From the NCBI GenBank assembly GCA_937910255.1, contig CALEOQ010000158.1, positions 1 to 8,145 on the forward strand: a DNA stretch of 8,145 nucleotides, written 5' to 3'. This stretch comes from an uncultured Caulobacteraceae bacterium. GTDB taxonomy: Bacteria > Pseudomonadota > Alphaproteobacteria > Caulobacterales > Caulobacteraceae. This document shows, piece by piece, positions 1 through 6,098 of this stretch. A program made the translations under genes and the position numbers. The notes below the pieces were generated by a model. The model was not told where the DNA came from. It saw only the letters and a list, made by a program, of their open reading frames with translations, and did not search any database. Each line of letters starts with the position of its first letter. The first letter of the stretch is position 1.

Positions 1-58
1 GCCGGGCGTATAGACGGCGTAGAGGCGGGTGGGAATGGGTACTCGTGCTGTCACGATG
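1..58. other. Artefactual bases outside the left adapter
   Basis: These 58 bases lie on the flow-cell side of a complete P7 adapter, so they are very unlikely to be genomic. They match what is read after a sequencing read has run off the end of an adapter: a homopolymer, then low-quality bases. I see no gene or known motif here, and open frames that start here should be ignored. Confidence 0.7.
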
Positions 59-132
59 TTTTTTTTTTCAAGCAGAAGACGGCATACGAGATTACGACGT
101 GACTGGAGTTCAGACGTGTGCTCTTCCGATCT
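59..132 (-). other. Illumina P7 index adapter (left end, reverse orientation) with poly-T
   Basis: Bases 69-92 are the P7 flow-cell sequence (starts CAAGCAGAAGACGG). Bases 93-98 are a six-base index, TACGAC. Bases 99-132 are the TruSeq index-read stretch, ending in GCTCTTCCGATCT. Ten T's at 59-68 precede it and match the poly-A seen in read-through of short fragments. The orientation is that of a minus-strand read that ran through its insert into the adapter. The adapter encodes tell-tale peptides such as EDGIRDYDVTGVQTCALP and RRHTRLRRDWSSDVCSSDL. Genomic sequence starts at 133. Confidence 0.98.
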
Positions 133-537
133 GCCGCCGCCGGCGTGGCCGAGGCGCCGCCGCCGGCCGCTCTGGCCGAGCCGTTCGCGGCCTATTTCGA
201 TGGCCAGACCGACGCCCTGGCCAAGGTGCCATGGGCGACAGGGGGAACGGCCTTCCAGCAGGCGGTCTGGCGGGCGCTCTGCGAGATTCCGGCCGGTCAG
301 ACCTGGTCCTATGGCCAGCTCGCCGCCCATGTGGGGGCGCCCAAGGCGGTGCGCGCCGTGGGCCTGGCCAACGGCTCCAATCCGGTCGGCCTGGTCGCGC
401 CCTGTCACCGGGTGATCGGGGCGAGCGGCGCCCTGACCGGCTATGGCGGCGGCCTCGACCGCAAGCAGTGGCTGCTGCGCCATGAGGGGGCGAGCTTCCG
501 CGCGCCGGTTCCCGACCTCTTTTCAGCGGCGCCTTAA
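133..537 (+). CDS. ogt: Methylated-DNA--protein-cysteine methyltransferase, 5' truncated
   Basis: This is the C-terminal 134 residues of an O6-alkylguanine-DNA alkyltransferase of the Ogt/MGMT family. It repairs O6-methylguanine by moving the alkyl group irreversibly to its own cysteine. The DNA-binding and active-site domain is complete: FQQAVWRAL, then IPAGQTWSYGQLA (the helix-turn-helix region), AVGLANGSNP, and the catalytic PCHRV motif with Cys at residue 91 of this fragment, followed by GYGGGLDRKQWLLRHE. The beginning of the gene is missing because the contig ends in adapter at 132. An apparent start at 118 (MLFRS) is translated adapter and must be dropped. The first residues seen are Ala/Pro-rich and belong to the poorly conserved N-terminal part. 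It could equally be named as the AdaB-like C-terminal domain of a longer Ada-type protein, because the N-terminus cannot be seen. Nothing suggests the following gene is co-regulated; a 66-base gap separates them. Confidence 0.93.
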   Translation, partial: AAAGVAEAPPPAALAEPFAAYFDGQTDALAKVPWATGGTAFQQAVWRALCEIPAGQTWSYGQLAAHVGAPKAVRAVGLANGSNPVGLVAPCHRVIGASGALTGYGGGLDRKQWLLRHEGASFRAPVPDLFSAAP

Positions 538-544
538 CCGGCTT

Positions 545-587
545 TCGTCCCGCTCCAGCCCGGTCTAGGTTCGTGTCCGAGGGACGA
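545..587 (+). repeat. 7-bp inverted repeat between ogt and the crystallin-like gene
   Basis: TCGTCCC at 545-551 is the exact reverse complement of GGGACGA at 581-587, separated by 29 bases. It begins 8 bases after the ogt stop and ends just before the next gene's ribosome-binding site. The long loop and the absence of a T tract make it a poor intrinsic terminator. It could be chance or a weak regulatory structure. The rest of the 66-base gap shows no clear promoter. Confidence 0.25.
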
Positions 588-603
588 CAGGGGAAGACGC
601 AAA

Positions 604-1257
604 ATGAAGACGATGTTGGCGACGGTGGCGGCGATCGCCACCCTGGGCGCGGCCGCAGGCGCGGCCCTGGCTCAACCCTATGGCGGTGGCGGCCGTCAGC
701 CTTCGGCCATTCTTTATGATCAGCCCAATTTCCAGGGCCGTCAGACCACCATCTATGGACTGGCCACCAACCTGCCGCGGGATTGGAACGACAAGGCGCT
801 CAGCGCCCGCTTCCAGGGGCGCTGGCGGATCTGTGAGGATTCGGACTTTCGCGGCCGGTGCCAGGACGTGAACGGCGACGTGCCCGACCTGAACCGCCTG
901 GGCATGGCCGAGCGGATCACCTCGCTGCAGGGCTACGCCGGCGGCGGCGGCGGCGGTGGGGGCGGCTACAGGCCCCCCGGCGGCGGCGATTCCTGGCGGC
1001 CGGGCGGTTCGTGGAGCGGGCCGGGTCAGTACCGGCCGTATGAGGGGACGCGCAGCGTGTTCTTCCCGTATCCGACGATGGAAGGCTACGACATCGCGGC
1101 GGGATCGTCTTCGGCTAACGCCTTCTGCCGGTCCCAGGGCCTGGGCTCTTCGGCCTATTACGACTCCAGCCAGCGGGCCCAGCAGGCCATCGACGGGGAG
1201 GGGCGCTATACCGGCCCCACCAGCGTCCTGCGCGACCTGGTCTGCCGCCGCTACTGA
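604..1257 (+). CDS. Exported beta/gamma-crystallin-like protein with polyglycine linker
   Basis: A 217-residue secreted or periplasmic protein. Residues 1-24 form a Sec signal peptide (KTM, a hydrophobic Ala-rich core, then ALA-Q with likely cleavage after A23). Residues 34-111 resemble one beta/gamma-crystallin domain made of two Greek-key motifs (ILYDQPNFQGRQTTIYG, and WRICEDSDFRGRC followed by ERITSLQGY). A linker of nine glycines (113-121) and a Pro/Gly/Trp stretch lead to a C-terminal segment (about 150-217) with conserved-looking aromatic residues that I do not recognise. Four cysteines (77, 86, 175, 214) could form two disulfides after export. The usual microbial calcium motif, (N/D)(N/D)xx(S/T)S, is incomplete in both halves: NDKALS has the acidic pair but not the S/T, and AERITS has the TS but not the acidic pair. 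The start is supported by AGGGGAAG a few bases upstream. The substrate or role is unknown; related domains occur in calcium-binding stress proteins and in protease-inhibitor-like I36 proteins. Confidence 0.85.
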   Translation: MKTMLATVAAIATLGAAAGAALAQPYGGGGRQPSAILYDQPNFQGRQTTIYGLATNLPRDWNDKALSARFQGRWRICEDSDFRGRCQDVNGDVPDLNRLGMAERITSLQGYAGGGGGGGGGYRPPGGGDSWRPGGSWSGPGQYRPYEGTRSVFFPYPTMEGYDIAAGSSSANAFCRSQGLGSSAYYDSSQRAQQAIDGEGRYTGPTSVLRDLVCRRY

Positions 1258-1272
1258 GGTCTCACCGGCGAC

Positions 1273-1304
1273 GGCGTCACATGAACGAAACTTCATGTGA
1301 CGCC
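1273..1304. repeat. Perfect 13-bp inverted repeat, 6-base loop: terminator or operator
   Basis: GGCGTCACATGAA (1273-1285) and TTCATGTGACGCC (1292-1304) are exact reverse complements around the loop CGAAAC. The structure begins 16 bases after the crystallin-like gene stop and lies about 70 bases before the next start, so it fits either a terminator for the first gene or an operator for the second. No T run follows (CTGTTGCC), which is common for terminators in GC-rich alphaproteobacteria but also leaves a regulator-binding palindrome possible. The palindrome has an A+T-richer centre than its surroundings. Confidence 0.7.
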
Positions 1305-1374
1305 CTGTTGCCCGTCGGTGGAGCTTCGCCGATAACCCCGTTCGCAGACTCGTATCGGGGACGGGAGAGATCCG

Positions 1375-1638
1375 ATGCAAACCTTGACCGAACTGGTCGC
1401 CGCGGTGGTCGTGCATTCTTCGGCCGTGGCGTATTCGCACTTCGGGGTGACCATCGAACCCCACCAGCCCGAACGGCCTGTGGCCGCGGCGCGCAAGGTG
1501 GCGCGCTCGACGCCGGCCCGCTCGATCAACACCCCGATCTCCACGCCCCTGGGGGCGCCGTTGAAGGCTGGGCCCGTGGCGACGCGGGCGACAGAAGAGC
1601 CCTGCCACCACGACGCGGCCGCGGTCAGCGCCGCATAG
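1375..1638 (+). CDS. Small hypothetical protein, 87 residues
   Basis: I do not recognise a named family. The frame starts with ATG preceded by a good ribosome-binding site, GGGAGAG, about six bases upstream, and this is the main reason to accept it. The first 26 residues (MQTLTELVAAVVVHSSAVAY, then SHFGVT) are hydrophobic and could be a membrane-associated helix or an atypical export signal. The remainder is Pro/Ala/Thr/Arg-rich and looks disordered, ending with a small CHHD group near residue 77. The gene stands alone, between the 13-bp palindrome and the TipN-like gene, with 117 and 164 bases of flanking noncoding DNA. Longer minus-strand open frames cover the same bases but lack a convincing start and protein-like composition. 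A real small protein seems more likely than not. Confidence 0.6.
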   Translation: MQTLTELVAAVVVHSSAVAYSHFGVTIEPHQPERPVAAARKVARSTPARSINTPISTPLGAPLKAGPVATRATEEPCHHDAAAVSAA

Positions 1639-1802
1639 CGCCGCCCGCGCGGCGGGAAATATGCCGGTGACGGCGCAAATTGGCCGCATGGCGCTTTGCG
1701 CGCGGGCCGATCAAAGATAATCCTTGGAACTTGGGGCGCGCGGGCCAGCTGACGAGCGCCCGACGCGCGCGGGGCGTGTTGGCCGCCAGTAACGGGCCGC
1801 AG
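1639..1802 (+). promoter_or_regulatory. Upstream region of the TipN-like gene; weak promoter candidate
   Basis: The region starts right after the preceding stop with a short GC hairpin at 1639-1654 (CGCCGC, loop CCGC, GCGGCG) that lacks a T tract and could be a weak terminator. Further on, TTGCGCG at 1696 and GATAATCC at 1716 are 13 bases apart. They loosely resemble the Caulobacter housekeeping pattern TTGACGS-N10-14-GCTANAWC, but with several mismatches. No clear Shine-Dalgarno sequence precedes the ATG at 1803. The region is otherwise GC-rich without recognisable sites. Confidence 0.25.
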
Positions 1803-4577
1803 ATGAAGATCAAGAACCGGCGTCATCAACCGCTGGATTTCCAAAGCCTCACCGAGCCGGATCCGGCCGAACGCCCGGAGTCCGACATCCCCGAGGCCGG
1901 CCCCGACCACGACCTGGACCTCACCGCCGCGCCCGAAGAGGCGGACTCCGAGGCGACCTATCACGACACCCCGGTTTCGAGCGCGCCGGTTTCGAGCGCC
2001 CAGTCCTTTGGCGCCCAGGCCTATGAGGCCCCGCGCCCGGCGGCTGAGGACGATGGGCCCGACGCCGAACTGTTCGAACCTTCGGCGCCAGGTCCGCAGG
2101 ACGCCTCCACCGAAGAACCCTTCCGCCTGGCCGAGCCCGCGCCGAGCGGCGACCTGACCCGGTCCAGCCCCCACCGCAGCCCCGCCCGGGCCAGCGGCGG
2201 CGCCCTGACGGCCTCCAGGGGCGCTGAAGCGGGCTCAGGCGAGATGCCGCCCGCCTGGCCGATCTATGCCGGGGCCGCGGCCATCTCCGCCCTCTGGTCG
2301 CTGGCGCCGATCGCCTATGCCTGGGGCTATCGCGGGGATGTCGTCCCCTTCCAGAACGACGCCTTCGCCCTGGCGGTCTTCGCCCTGCTGGCCCTGGCGC
2401 CGGCGGTGCTGGTCTGGGTCGTGGCCTACGCCCTGCGCCAGGGGCAGAAGCTGGCCCTCGAGGCCCGCCGCACCCAGCGCCTGGCCGATGAGCTGGTCTC
2501 GCCGGCGATGATCGCGGCCGGTCGGGCCGGCGAGGTGGTGCAGAATGTCCGTGAGGAGATCGTCCGCGCCGGCGAGGCCGCTCATGACGCCCGCGAGACG
2601 CTGTCGGCCCTGCGCGCGGCCCTGGCGGCGGAGACCGAGCAGCTGGTCAATGCGGCCCAGGCCTCGGCGCGCACCGCCGAAAACCTGACGCGGGCCCTGT
2701 CCCATGAGCGGTCGGAGATGACCACCCTGGCGGGCCGGCTCGACGCGCAGTCCACCGCCGTCATGGACGCCATCACCAGTCAGGCGCGCATGGTCGCCGA
2801 GGCCTCCGACCTGGCCGAGACCCAGCTGCGCGAAGCCGAAGCCTCGCTGGCCGCCCGGGCCGCCGACCTGGCCGCCGCGGCGGGGGAAACCAGCGATGTC
2901 GCCCGGGTGGTCGGCGAAGACCTGACCCGTCATATCGCGCGCCTGGAAAGCGCCGGCGCCGGCGTCGCCGATCAGGTGGGCGCCGCCGAGGTGGGGCTGT
3001 CGGAGCAGCGCGCCGCCCTGGTGGCCGTGGCCCATGGCCTGCGCGCCGACCAGGAATCCTTCGCCGCCGAGGCCGAGACCCATACCGCCAAGCTGGCCGA
3101 ATACCTGTCCGAAGCCCGGCTTTCAGCCGTGGAGATGGGGGACCGGGCCATCAAGGGCGCCCAGATGCTGCGCGAACTTGTGGCCCAGGCGGCTGATCAG
3201 TTCGGCGATCTGGCCGACGCCGCCCAGGGCGAGCGTGACGCCTTTGGCGAGAGCATCCGCCAGTCCTGGAAGAGCCTGTCGGAAACCGCGTCGGGGGAGC
3301 GGGCGCAGCTTGAGGCCCAGACCCGCCAGGCGATCGCGGCCCTGTCGGACGCGGCCGAAGAGACCCGCCTGGCCGCCGCCCGCCACGCCGAGGCCGCCCG
3401 CCAGCAGGTGGACCAGCTGTCCGAGGCCGCCTTCGCCGCCGGCCAGAAGGCCGACCAGGTGTTCGAGGGACGGCTGGAAGAGGCCCGTTCGCTGATCGAA
3501 CAGTCGGCCAGCCTTGTGGAAGAGGCCGGCGCCCAGACGGCGCGCAAGCTCGAGGCCGGCGCGGCGTCCGCCCGGCAGACCCTGAACGAGCTGCAGACCC
3601 TGATGGCCGATCTCGACGCCCGGGCCGCCGATATTCCGGCCAGCGCCCGACGCCAGGCGCAGGATGTGCGCCAGGCGGTGGGTGAGAGCATTGAGGACCT
3701 GATGGATCAGGCCCGACGGACCGCCGAGGAGACCCAGGCGATCGACGCGGCCTTCCAGGAGCGGGTCAGCCGAAACTACGAGATGCTGAGCGAGGCCGTG
3801 CGCCTCATGGGCTCGGTGGCCAGCAGCGCCAGCTCTGGTTTGAATTCAGGCCTGGGCTCGGGGTTGGGCTCTGGCCTGCCGCCGACGCGCGAGCGCCGCC
3901 CGCCGGTCCGTGAGCCCCGCCCGCGTCCGCCCGTGGGTGACGCCCCACAGGCGCGCGACGAAGACCCCCTTGAGCTCAACGAGCCGGCGCCGCGGACCTC
4001 GCGCGGACCCGAGCGCGAGCCTCGCCGCCAGACCGCTGAGGAGGCCGGCCTGCGTCCCCGCCTGCGTCTGACGCCGACGGCGACGGACGAGGAGTTCTCC
4101 AATCTGTTCGAGTCGGCCGGCGGACCGCCCCCGCCCCAGGCCGAAGGCGACGACGGCGACGGCCTGACCTGGAAGGACCTGCTGGCGGCCATCGACGCGC
4201 CGCCGCCCCGGCCCTCGGATGAGCGCCGCGAGGCCCAACTGCTGGCCGACATCGTCGACATGGGCATCGACCCTTCGGCCCTGCTGCCCCGGAGCCGGAT
4301 CGAGGAGATCGGGGCCGCCGTGCAGACCGGCGACGCCGAGGGCGCCCGCCAGGTGGTCCGTCGCCTGGCGCCGGCCGCCACGCGTCGCCTGACCCGTCGC
4401 CTGTTCACTGACGACGCCCTGAAGGGCGAGGCCAGCGACTATGTGCGGCGCTATCGGGGCATGCTGGAGGAGGCGGTGGCCCGCGACCATGAGGGCTTCA
4501 TGGTCGCCACCCTGCTGGCCTCCGACGCCGGCCGGGTCTTCCTGCTGCTCGACGCCGCCGCCGGCGACATGATGTGA
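1803..4577 (+). CDS. tipN: TipN-like polar localization protein (two TM segments plus long coiled coil)
   Basis: A 924-residue protein. Residues 1-8 are basic (MKIKNRRH). Residues 9-148 are acidic, Pro/Ala-rich and probably disordered. Two membrane segments follow, at about 152-174 and 187-211. About 213-670 is a very long Ala/Glu/Arg/Gln-rich coiled coil. Next come a GL/GS repeat (678-692), a Pro/Arg-rich disordered stretch (693-785), and a compact C-terminal domain (about 787-924) beginning LTWKDLLAAID and ending in LLDAAAGDMM. This layout matches Caulobacter TipN, the membrane-anchored new-pole marker that orients the division axis and affects flagellum placement and chromosome segregation; that protein is somewhat shorter. 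The identification rests on architecture and length, not on alignment. The ATG at 1803 was chosen because the protein starts with a basic peptide there. The frame stays open upstream to a TTG at 1680, but that extension looks like translated intergenic DNA. The start lacks an obvious ribosome-binding site. It could instead be another Caulobacterales coiled-coil membrane protein or a diverged chemoreceptor-like protein, although no receptor signalling hairpin is apparent. Confidence 0.68.
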   Translation: MKIKNRRHQPLDFQSLTEPDPAERPESDIPEAGPDHDLDLTAAPEEADSEATYHDTPVSSAPVSSAQSFGAQAYEAPRPAAEDDGPDAELFEPSAPGPQDASTEEPFRLAEPAPSGDLTRSSPHRSPARASGGALTASRGAEAGSGEMPPAWPIYAGAAAISALWSLAPIAYAWGYRGDVVPFQNDAFALAVFALLALAPAVLVWVVAYALRQGQKLALEARRTQRLADELVSPAMIAAGRAGEVVQNVREEIVRAGEAAHDARETLSALRAALAAETEQLVNAAQASARTAENLTRALSHERSEMTTLAGRLDAQSTAVMDAITSQARMVAEASDLAETQLREAEASLAARAADLAAAAGETSDVARVVGEDLTRHIARLESAGAGVADQVGAAEVGLSEQRAALVAVAHGLRADQESFAAEAETHTAKLAEYLSEARLSAVEMGDRAIKGAQMLRELVAQAADQFGDLADAAQGERDAFGESIRQSWKSLSETASGERAQLEAQTRQAIAALSDAAEETRLAAARHAEAARQQVDQLSEAAFAAGQKADQVFEGRLEEARSLIEQSASLVEEAGAQTARKLEAGAASARQTLNELQTLMADLDARAADIPASARRQAQDVRQAVGESIEDLMDQARRTAEETQAIDAAFQERVSRNYEMLSEAVRLMGSVASSASSGLNSGLGSGLGSGLPPTRERRPPVREPRPRPPVGDAPQARDEDPLELNEPAPRTSRGPEREPRRQTAEEAGLRPRLRLTPTATDEEFSNLFESAGGPPPPQAEGDDGDGLTWKDLLAAIDAPPPRPSDERREAQLLADIVDMGIDPSALLPRSRIEEIGAAVQTGDAEGARQVVRRLAPAATRRLTRRLFTDDALKGEASDYVRRYRGMLEEAVARDHEGFMVATLLASDAGRVFLLLDAAAGDMM
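1971..2000 (+). repeat. 15-bp tandem duplication within the TipN-like gene
   Basis: CCGGTTTCGAGCGCG is followed at once by CCGGTTTCGAGCGCC, identical in 14 of 15 bases. It encodes PVSSA twice in the disordered N-terminal region. The unit is a multiple of three, so the frame is kept. It looks like a recent slippage duplication in an unconstrained segment. Confidence 0.85.
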
Positions 4578-4581
4578 CGGC

Positions 4582-4619
4582 GGGGCGGAGGGTCAGGACA
4601 AGGCCTGCCCCTCCGCCCC
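4582..4619. terminator. Shared bidirectional terminator hairpin between convergent genes
   Basis: GGGGCGGAGGG (4582-4592) pairs perfectly with CCCTCCGCCCC (4609-4619). Across a single T/C mismatch the stem continues with CAGG/CCTG around a six-base loop. It lies 4 bases after the TipN-like stop and 16 bases beyond the stop of the opposite-strand EF-hand gene, so it can end transcription from both sides. No T run follows on either strand. Confidence 0.8.
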
Positions 4620-4635
4620 GGCGCGCCATGGATGC

Positions 4636-5391
4636 TTAGAGGCTGTAGAGGGTGTCGACCTCTTCCCAGTCCTCGATCTCGCGGGCGTCGGCGTCGCGCA
4701 GATACTCGTCGCCGCGGGTGGTCAGGACCAGGGAGCGGCCCTCTTCGAAGAGCAGGACATCGTTCAGCGGCACGCCGACCGTGTCACTGTCCACATAGTA
4801 GGGCCGGCTGGCCAAGCGGCTGCCCTCCAGGTCGATCATCGCGTAGTAGTCGTTGCTGTTCGTTTCCCGGATGATGGTCGCCACCTGGCCGATCTGTTCA
4901 CCCTTGAGGTTCACCACCGGCTGGCCCTGCACCTTGTCGGTGTCGATCGGGTTGGCGGTCAGATAGTAGGTGACCGTCATATATTCCGGGTCCCAGTCCC
5001 ATCCCCCGCTGCTGGGCGCCGTGCGCATGGTGGAGACAAACTCCGTCCGGGAGACCGTGCCGTTATTGTCGGCGTCGAACTGGCTGTAGGTGCGCGCCAC
5101 GGTGGGGGCGAGGTCCTTGGCTTGGTCGCCCCGATAGTCGCGCAGTCCGGAGTCATCGACCATGTGGTTGCGCAGCATGCTGAACTCCGAACGCGACAGG
5201 GTCCCGTCGCTGTTCAGGTCCGCGGCCCGGAAGACGCGGTTCGGGTCATCGAAGCTGGCCGGCTCGAACGGCGCCTCCCCTGAGGGCAGGCCGCGGTTGG
5301 GTACGTCGGCGGTGTAGTCCATGCCCTGGGCCAGGGCGGCCGGGGCGGACATGAGGGCGGCGCCCGCCATAGCTAGCGTGAGCATTCTCAT
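4636..5391 (-). CDS. Exported EF-hand protein with PRC-barrel-like C-terminal domain
   Basis: A 251-residue protein with a Sec signal peptide (MRMLTLAMAGAALMSAPAAL, cleavage probably after ALA at residues 19-21), so it acts in the periplasm or outside the cell. Two canonical 12-residue calcium loops are complete: D58-L-N60-S-D62-G-T-L-S-R-S-E69 and D106-A-D108-N-N110-G-T-V-S-R-T-E117. Residues about 145-215 (NPIDTDKVQGQPVVNLKGEQ, then IGQVATIIRE, YYAMIDLEG, VGVPLNDVLLFEEG) resemble a PRC-barrel, a small beta-barrel that often binds partner proteins or RNA. The C-terminus is acidic. The ATG at 5391 is preceded by AAGGAG seven bases upstream, so the in-frame extension to 5568 is rejected. The gene is downstream of ybjQ on the same strand, but a 209-base gap makes an operon uncertain. 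The likely role is a calcium-responsive envelope protein, with ligand unknown. The EF-hands are certain, the PRC-barrel assignment less so. Confidence 0.85.
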   Translation of the reverse strand: MRMLTLAMAGAALMSAPAALAQGMDYTADVPNRGLPSGEAPFEPASFDDPNRVFRAADLNSDGTLSRSEFSMLRNHMVDDSGLRDYRGDQAKDLAPTVARTYSQFDADNNGTVSRTEFVSTMRTAPSSGGWDWDPEYMTVTYYLTANPIDTDKVQGQPVVNLKGEQIGQVATIIRETNSNDYYAMIDLEGSRLASRPYYVDSDTVGVPLNDVLLFEEGRSLVLTTRGDEYLRDADAREIEDWEEVDTLYSL

Positions 5392-5398
5392 GAGAATT

Positions 5399-5404
5399 CT
5401 CCTT
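5399..5404 (-). promoter_or_regulatory. Ribosome-binding site that fixes the EF-hand gene start
   Basis: On the minus strand AAGGAG lies seven bases before the ATG at 5391. It is the strongest Shine-Dalgarno match in the window, and it places the start directly in front of the signal peptide. It overrules the longer in-frame reading that begins at 5568. Confidence 0.85.
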
Positions 5405-5559
5405 TCTAGATCAATGATTTGATGATGGCGCCAGAGCGTACCGCGCCACCTGCGCCCCGCCCTGTGAAGGGTCAATGATCTGCGCAGCGCCCTGTTCCAG
5501 ACGAACTGCGGCGCCGGTTTCTCTAGGGGATCACAAGTCGTTGACCGTCGGTATGCATT
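5405..5559 (-). promoter_or_regulatory. Leader/promoter region of the EF-hand gene
   Basis: This stretch between ybjQ and the EF-hand gene holds no convincing gene. The eight bases TCAATGAT occur twice on the plus strand (5411-5418 and 5472-5479), 61 bases apart. On the minus strand the upstream copy reads into TTGACCC, which could serve as a -35 element, but I find no matching -10 at normal spacing. A promoter is expected here because of the gap length, yet its position is not determined. Confidence 0.3.
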
Positions 5560-5580
5560 CGCCGGCAAGGCGCGCCGGCG
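5560..5580 (-). terminator. Possible terminator hairpin after ybjQ
   Basis: CGCCGGC (5560-5566) pairs with GCCGGCG (5574-5580) around a seven-base loop, 20 bases past the ybjQ stop on the minus strand. No T tract follows in the direction of transcription, so termination is only suggested by position. Confidence 0.4.
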
Positions 5581-5600
5581 GCTTGCGGCTGGGGGGAGAC

Positions 5601-5936
5601 CTAGATCACAACCGCCGAGCCGTTGACGGCCACCATCAGCATCTGACCGTTGGGGCCGATGGCGTGGTAGTCGAGGTCGACGCCCAGCACCGCATTGGCG
5701 CCCACGGCCTCGGCCTCCTTGGCCAGGGCGGCCAGGGCGTCCTCGCGGGCGCGGGCCAGCACCCGCTCATAGCCCTTGGACCGGCCGCCGAAGAAGTCGC
5801 GGATCGCCGCCATCAGATCGAGCACCACATTGGCCCCCAGGATCGCCTGGGCCGAGACCATGCCCATGTGCTGGCGCGCCGGGCGGCCTTCGATGAAGTC
5901 GGTGGTGACGATGAGGATGTCTGGAGCGCGCGCCAT
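5601..5936 (-). CDS. ybjQ: YbjQ/UPF0145 family protein
   Basis: A 111-residue protein matching the YbjQ (DUF74, UPF0145) family across its whole length, which is the normal length. The family hallmarks appear in order: ILIVTTDFIEGRPARQHMG, VSAQAILGANVVLD, IRDFFGGRSKGYERVL, AREDALAALAKEAEAVGANA, VLGVDLDYHAIG, and a C-terminal MLMVAVNGSAVVI. The family is sometimes called heavy-metal-binding and is thought to form a homopentameric beta/alpha fold, but its biochemical role is not settled. There is no signal peptide, so it should be cytoplasmic. The ATG at 5936 follows a GTGAG-type ribosome-binding site with a short three-base spacer. The gene is transcribed away from the DUF4112 pair, and the EF-hand gene follows it on the same strand after 209 bases. 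The family assignment is secure; the function is not. Confidence 0.9.
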   Translation of the reverse strand: MARAPDILIVTTDFIEGRPARQHMGMVSAQAILGANVVLDLMAAIRDFFGGRSKGYERVLARAREDALAALAKEAEAVGANAVLGVDLDYHAIGPNGQMLMVAVNGSAVVI

Positions 5937-6098
5937 GATCTCACTTTCTAAAGCCAGAGGGCCTGGGTTGCGATGTGGAATCGCGCCGTGGGCGAGCGTT
6001 AGTGGAACATGGGTCTATGATTGGGGGAAAAGCCGGTCCATGTCTTCAAGGCTGCGCTTGTTTAGTCCAGACTGGCGACGCTTGCCGGAGGCGCGCGC
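5937..6098. promoter_or_regulatory. Divergent intergenic region, ybjQ versus DUF4112 genes
   Basis: This 162-base gap separates two divergently transcribed genes and should hold a promoter for each. The ribosome-binding site of the plus-strand gene, GGAGG at 6087-6091, sits seven bases before its ATG. I see no confident -35/-10 pair. GGAAT at 5977 and CGTT at 5997 are 15 bases apart and fall short of the alphaproteobacterial EcfG stress promoter (GGAAC, 16-17 bases, CGTT). Confidence 0.5.

Noticed and set aside
1680..1802. N-terminal extension of the TipN-like protein to a TTG at 1680
   Set aside because: The extra 41 residues look like translated intergenic DNA. The ATG at 1803 gives a plausible basic N-terminus.
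565..2174. Long minus-strand open frames over the crystallin-like gene, the small gene and the TipN-like N-terminus
   Set aside because: They are antisense to better-supported genes, lack convincing ribosome-binding sites, and read as Arg/Gly/Ala-rich shadow translation.
5392..5568. N-terminal extension of the EF-hand protein to an ATG at 5568
   Set aside because: It would bury the signal peptide, and AAGGAG seven bases before the ATG at 5391 marks the real start.
5977..6000. EcfG-type general stress promoter (GGAAT-N15-CGTT)
   Set aside because: The -35 has a mismatch and the spacer is one to two bases too short. In this base composition such near-matches are expected by chance.
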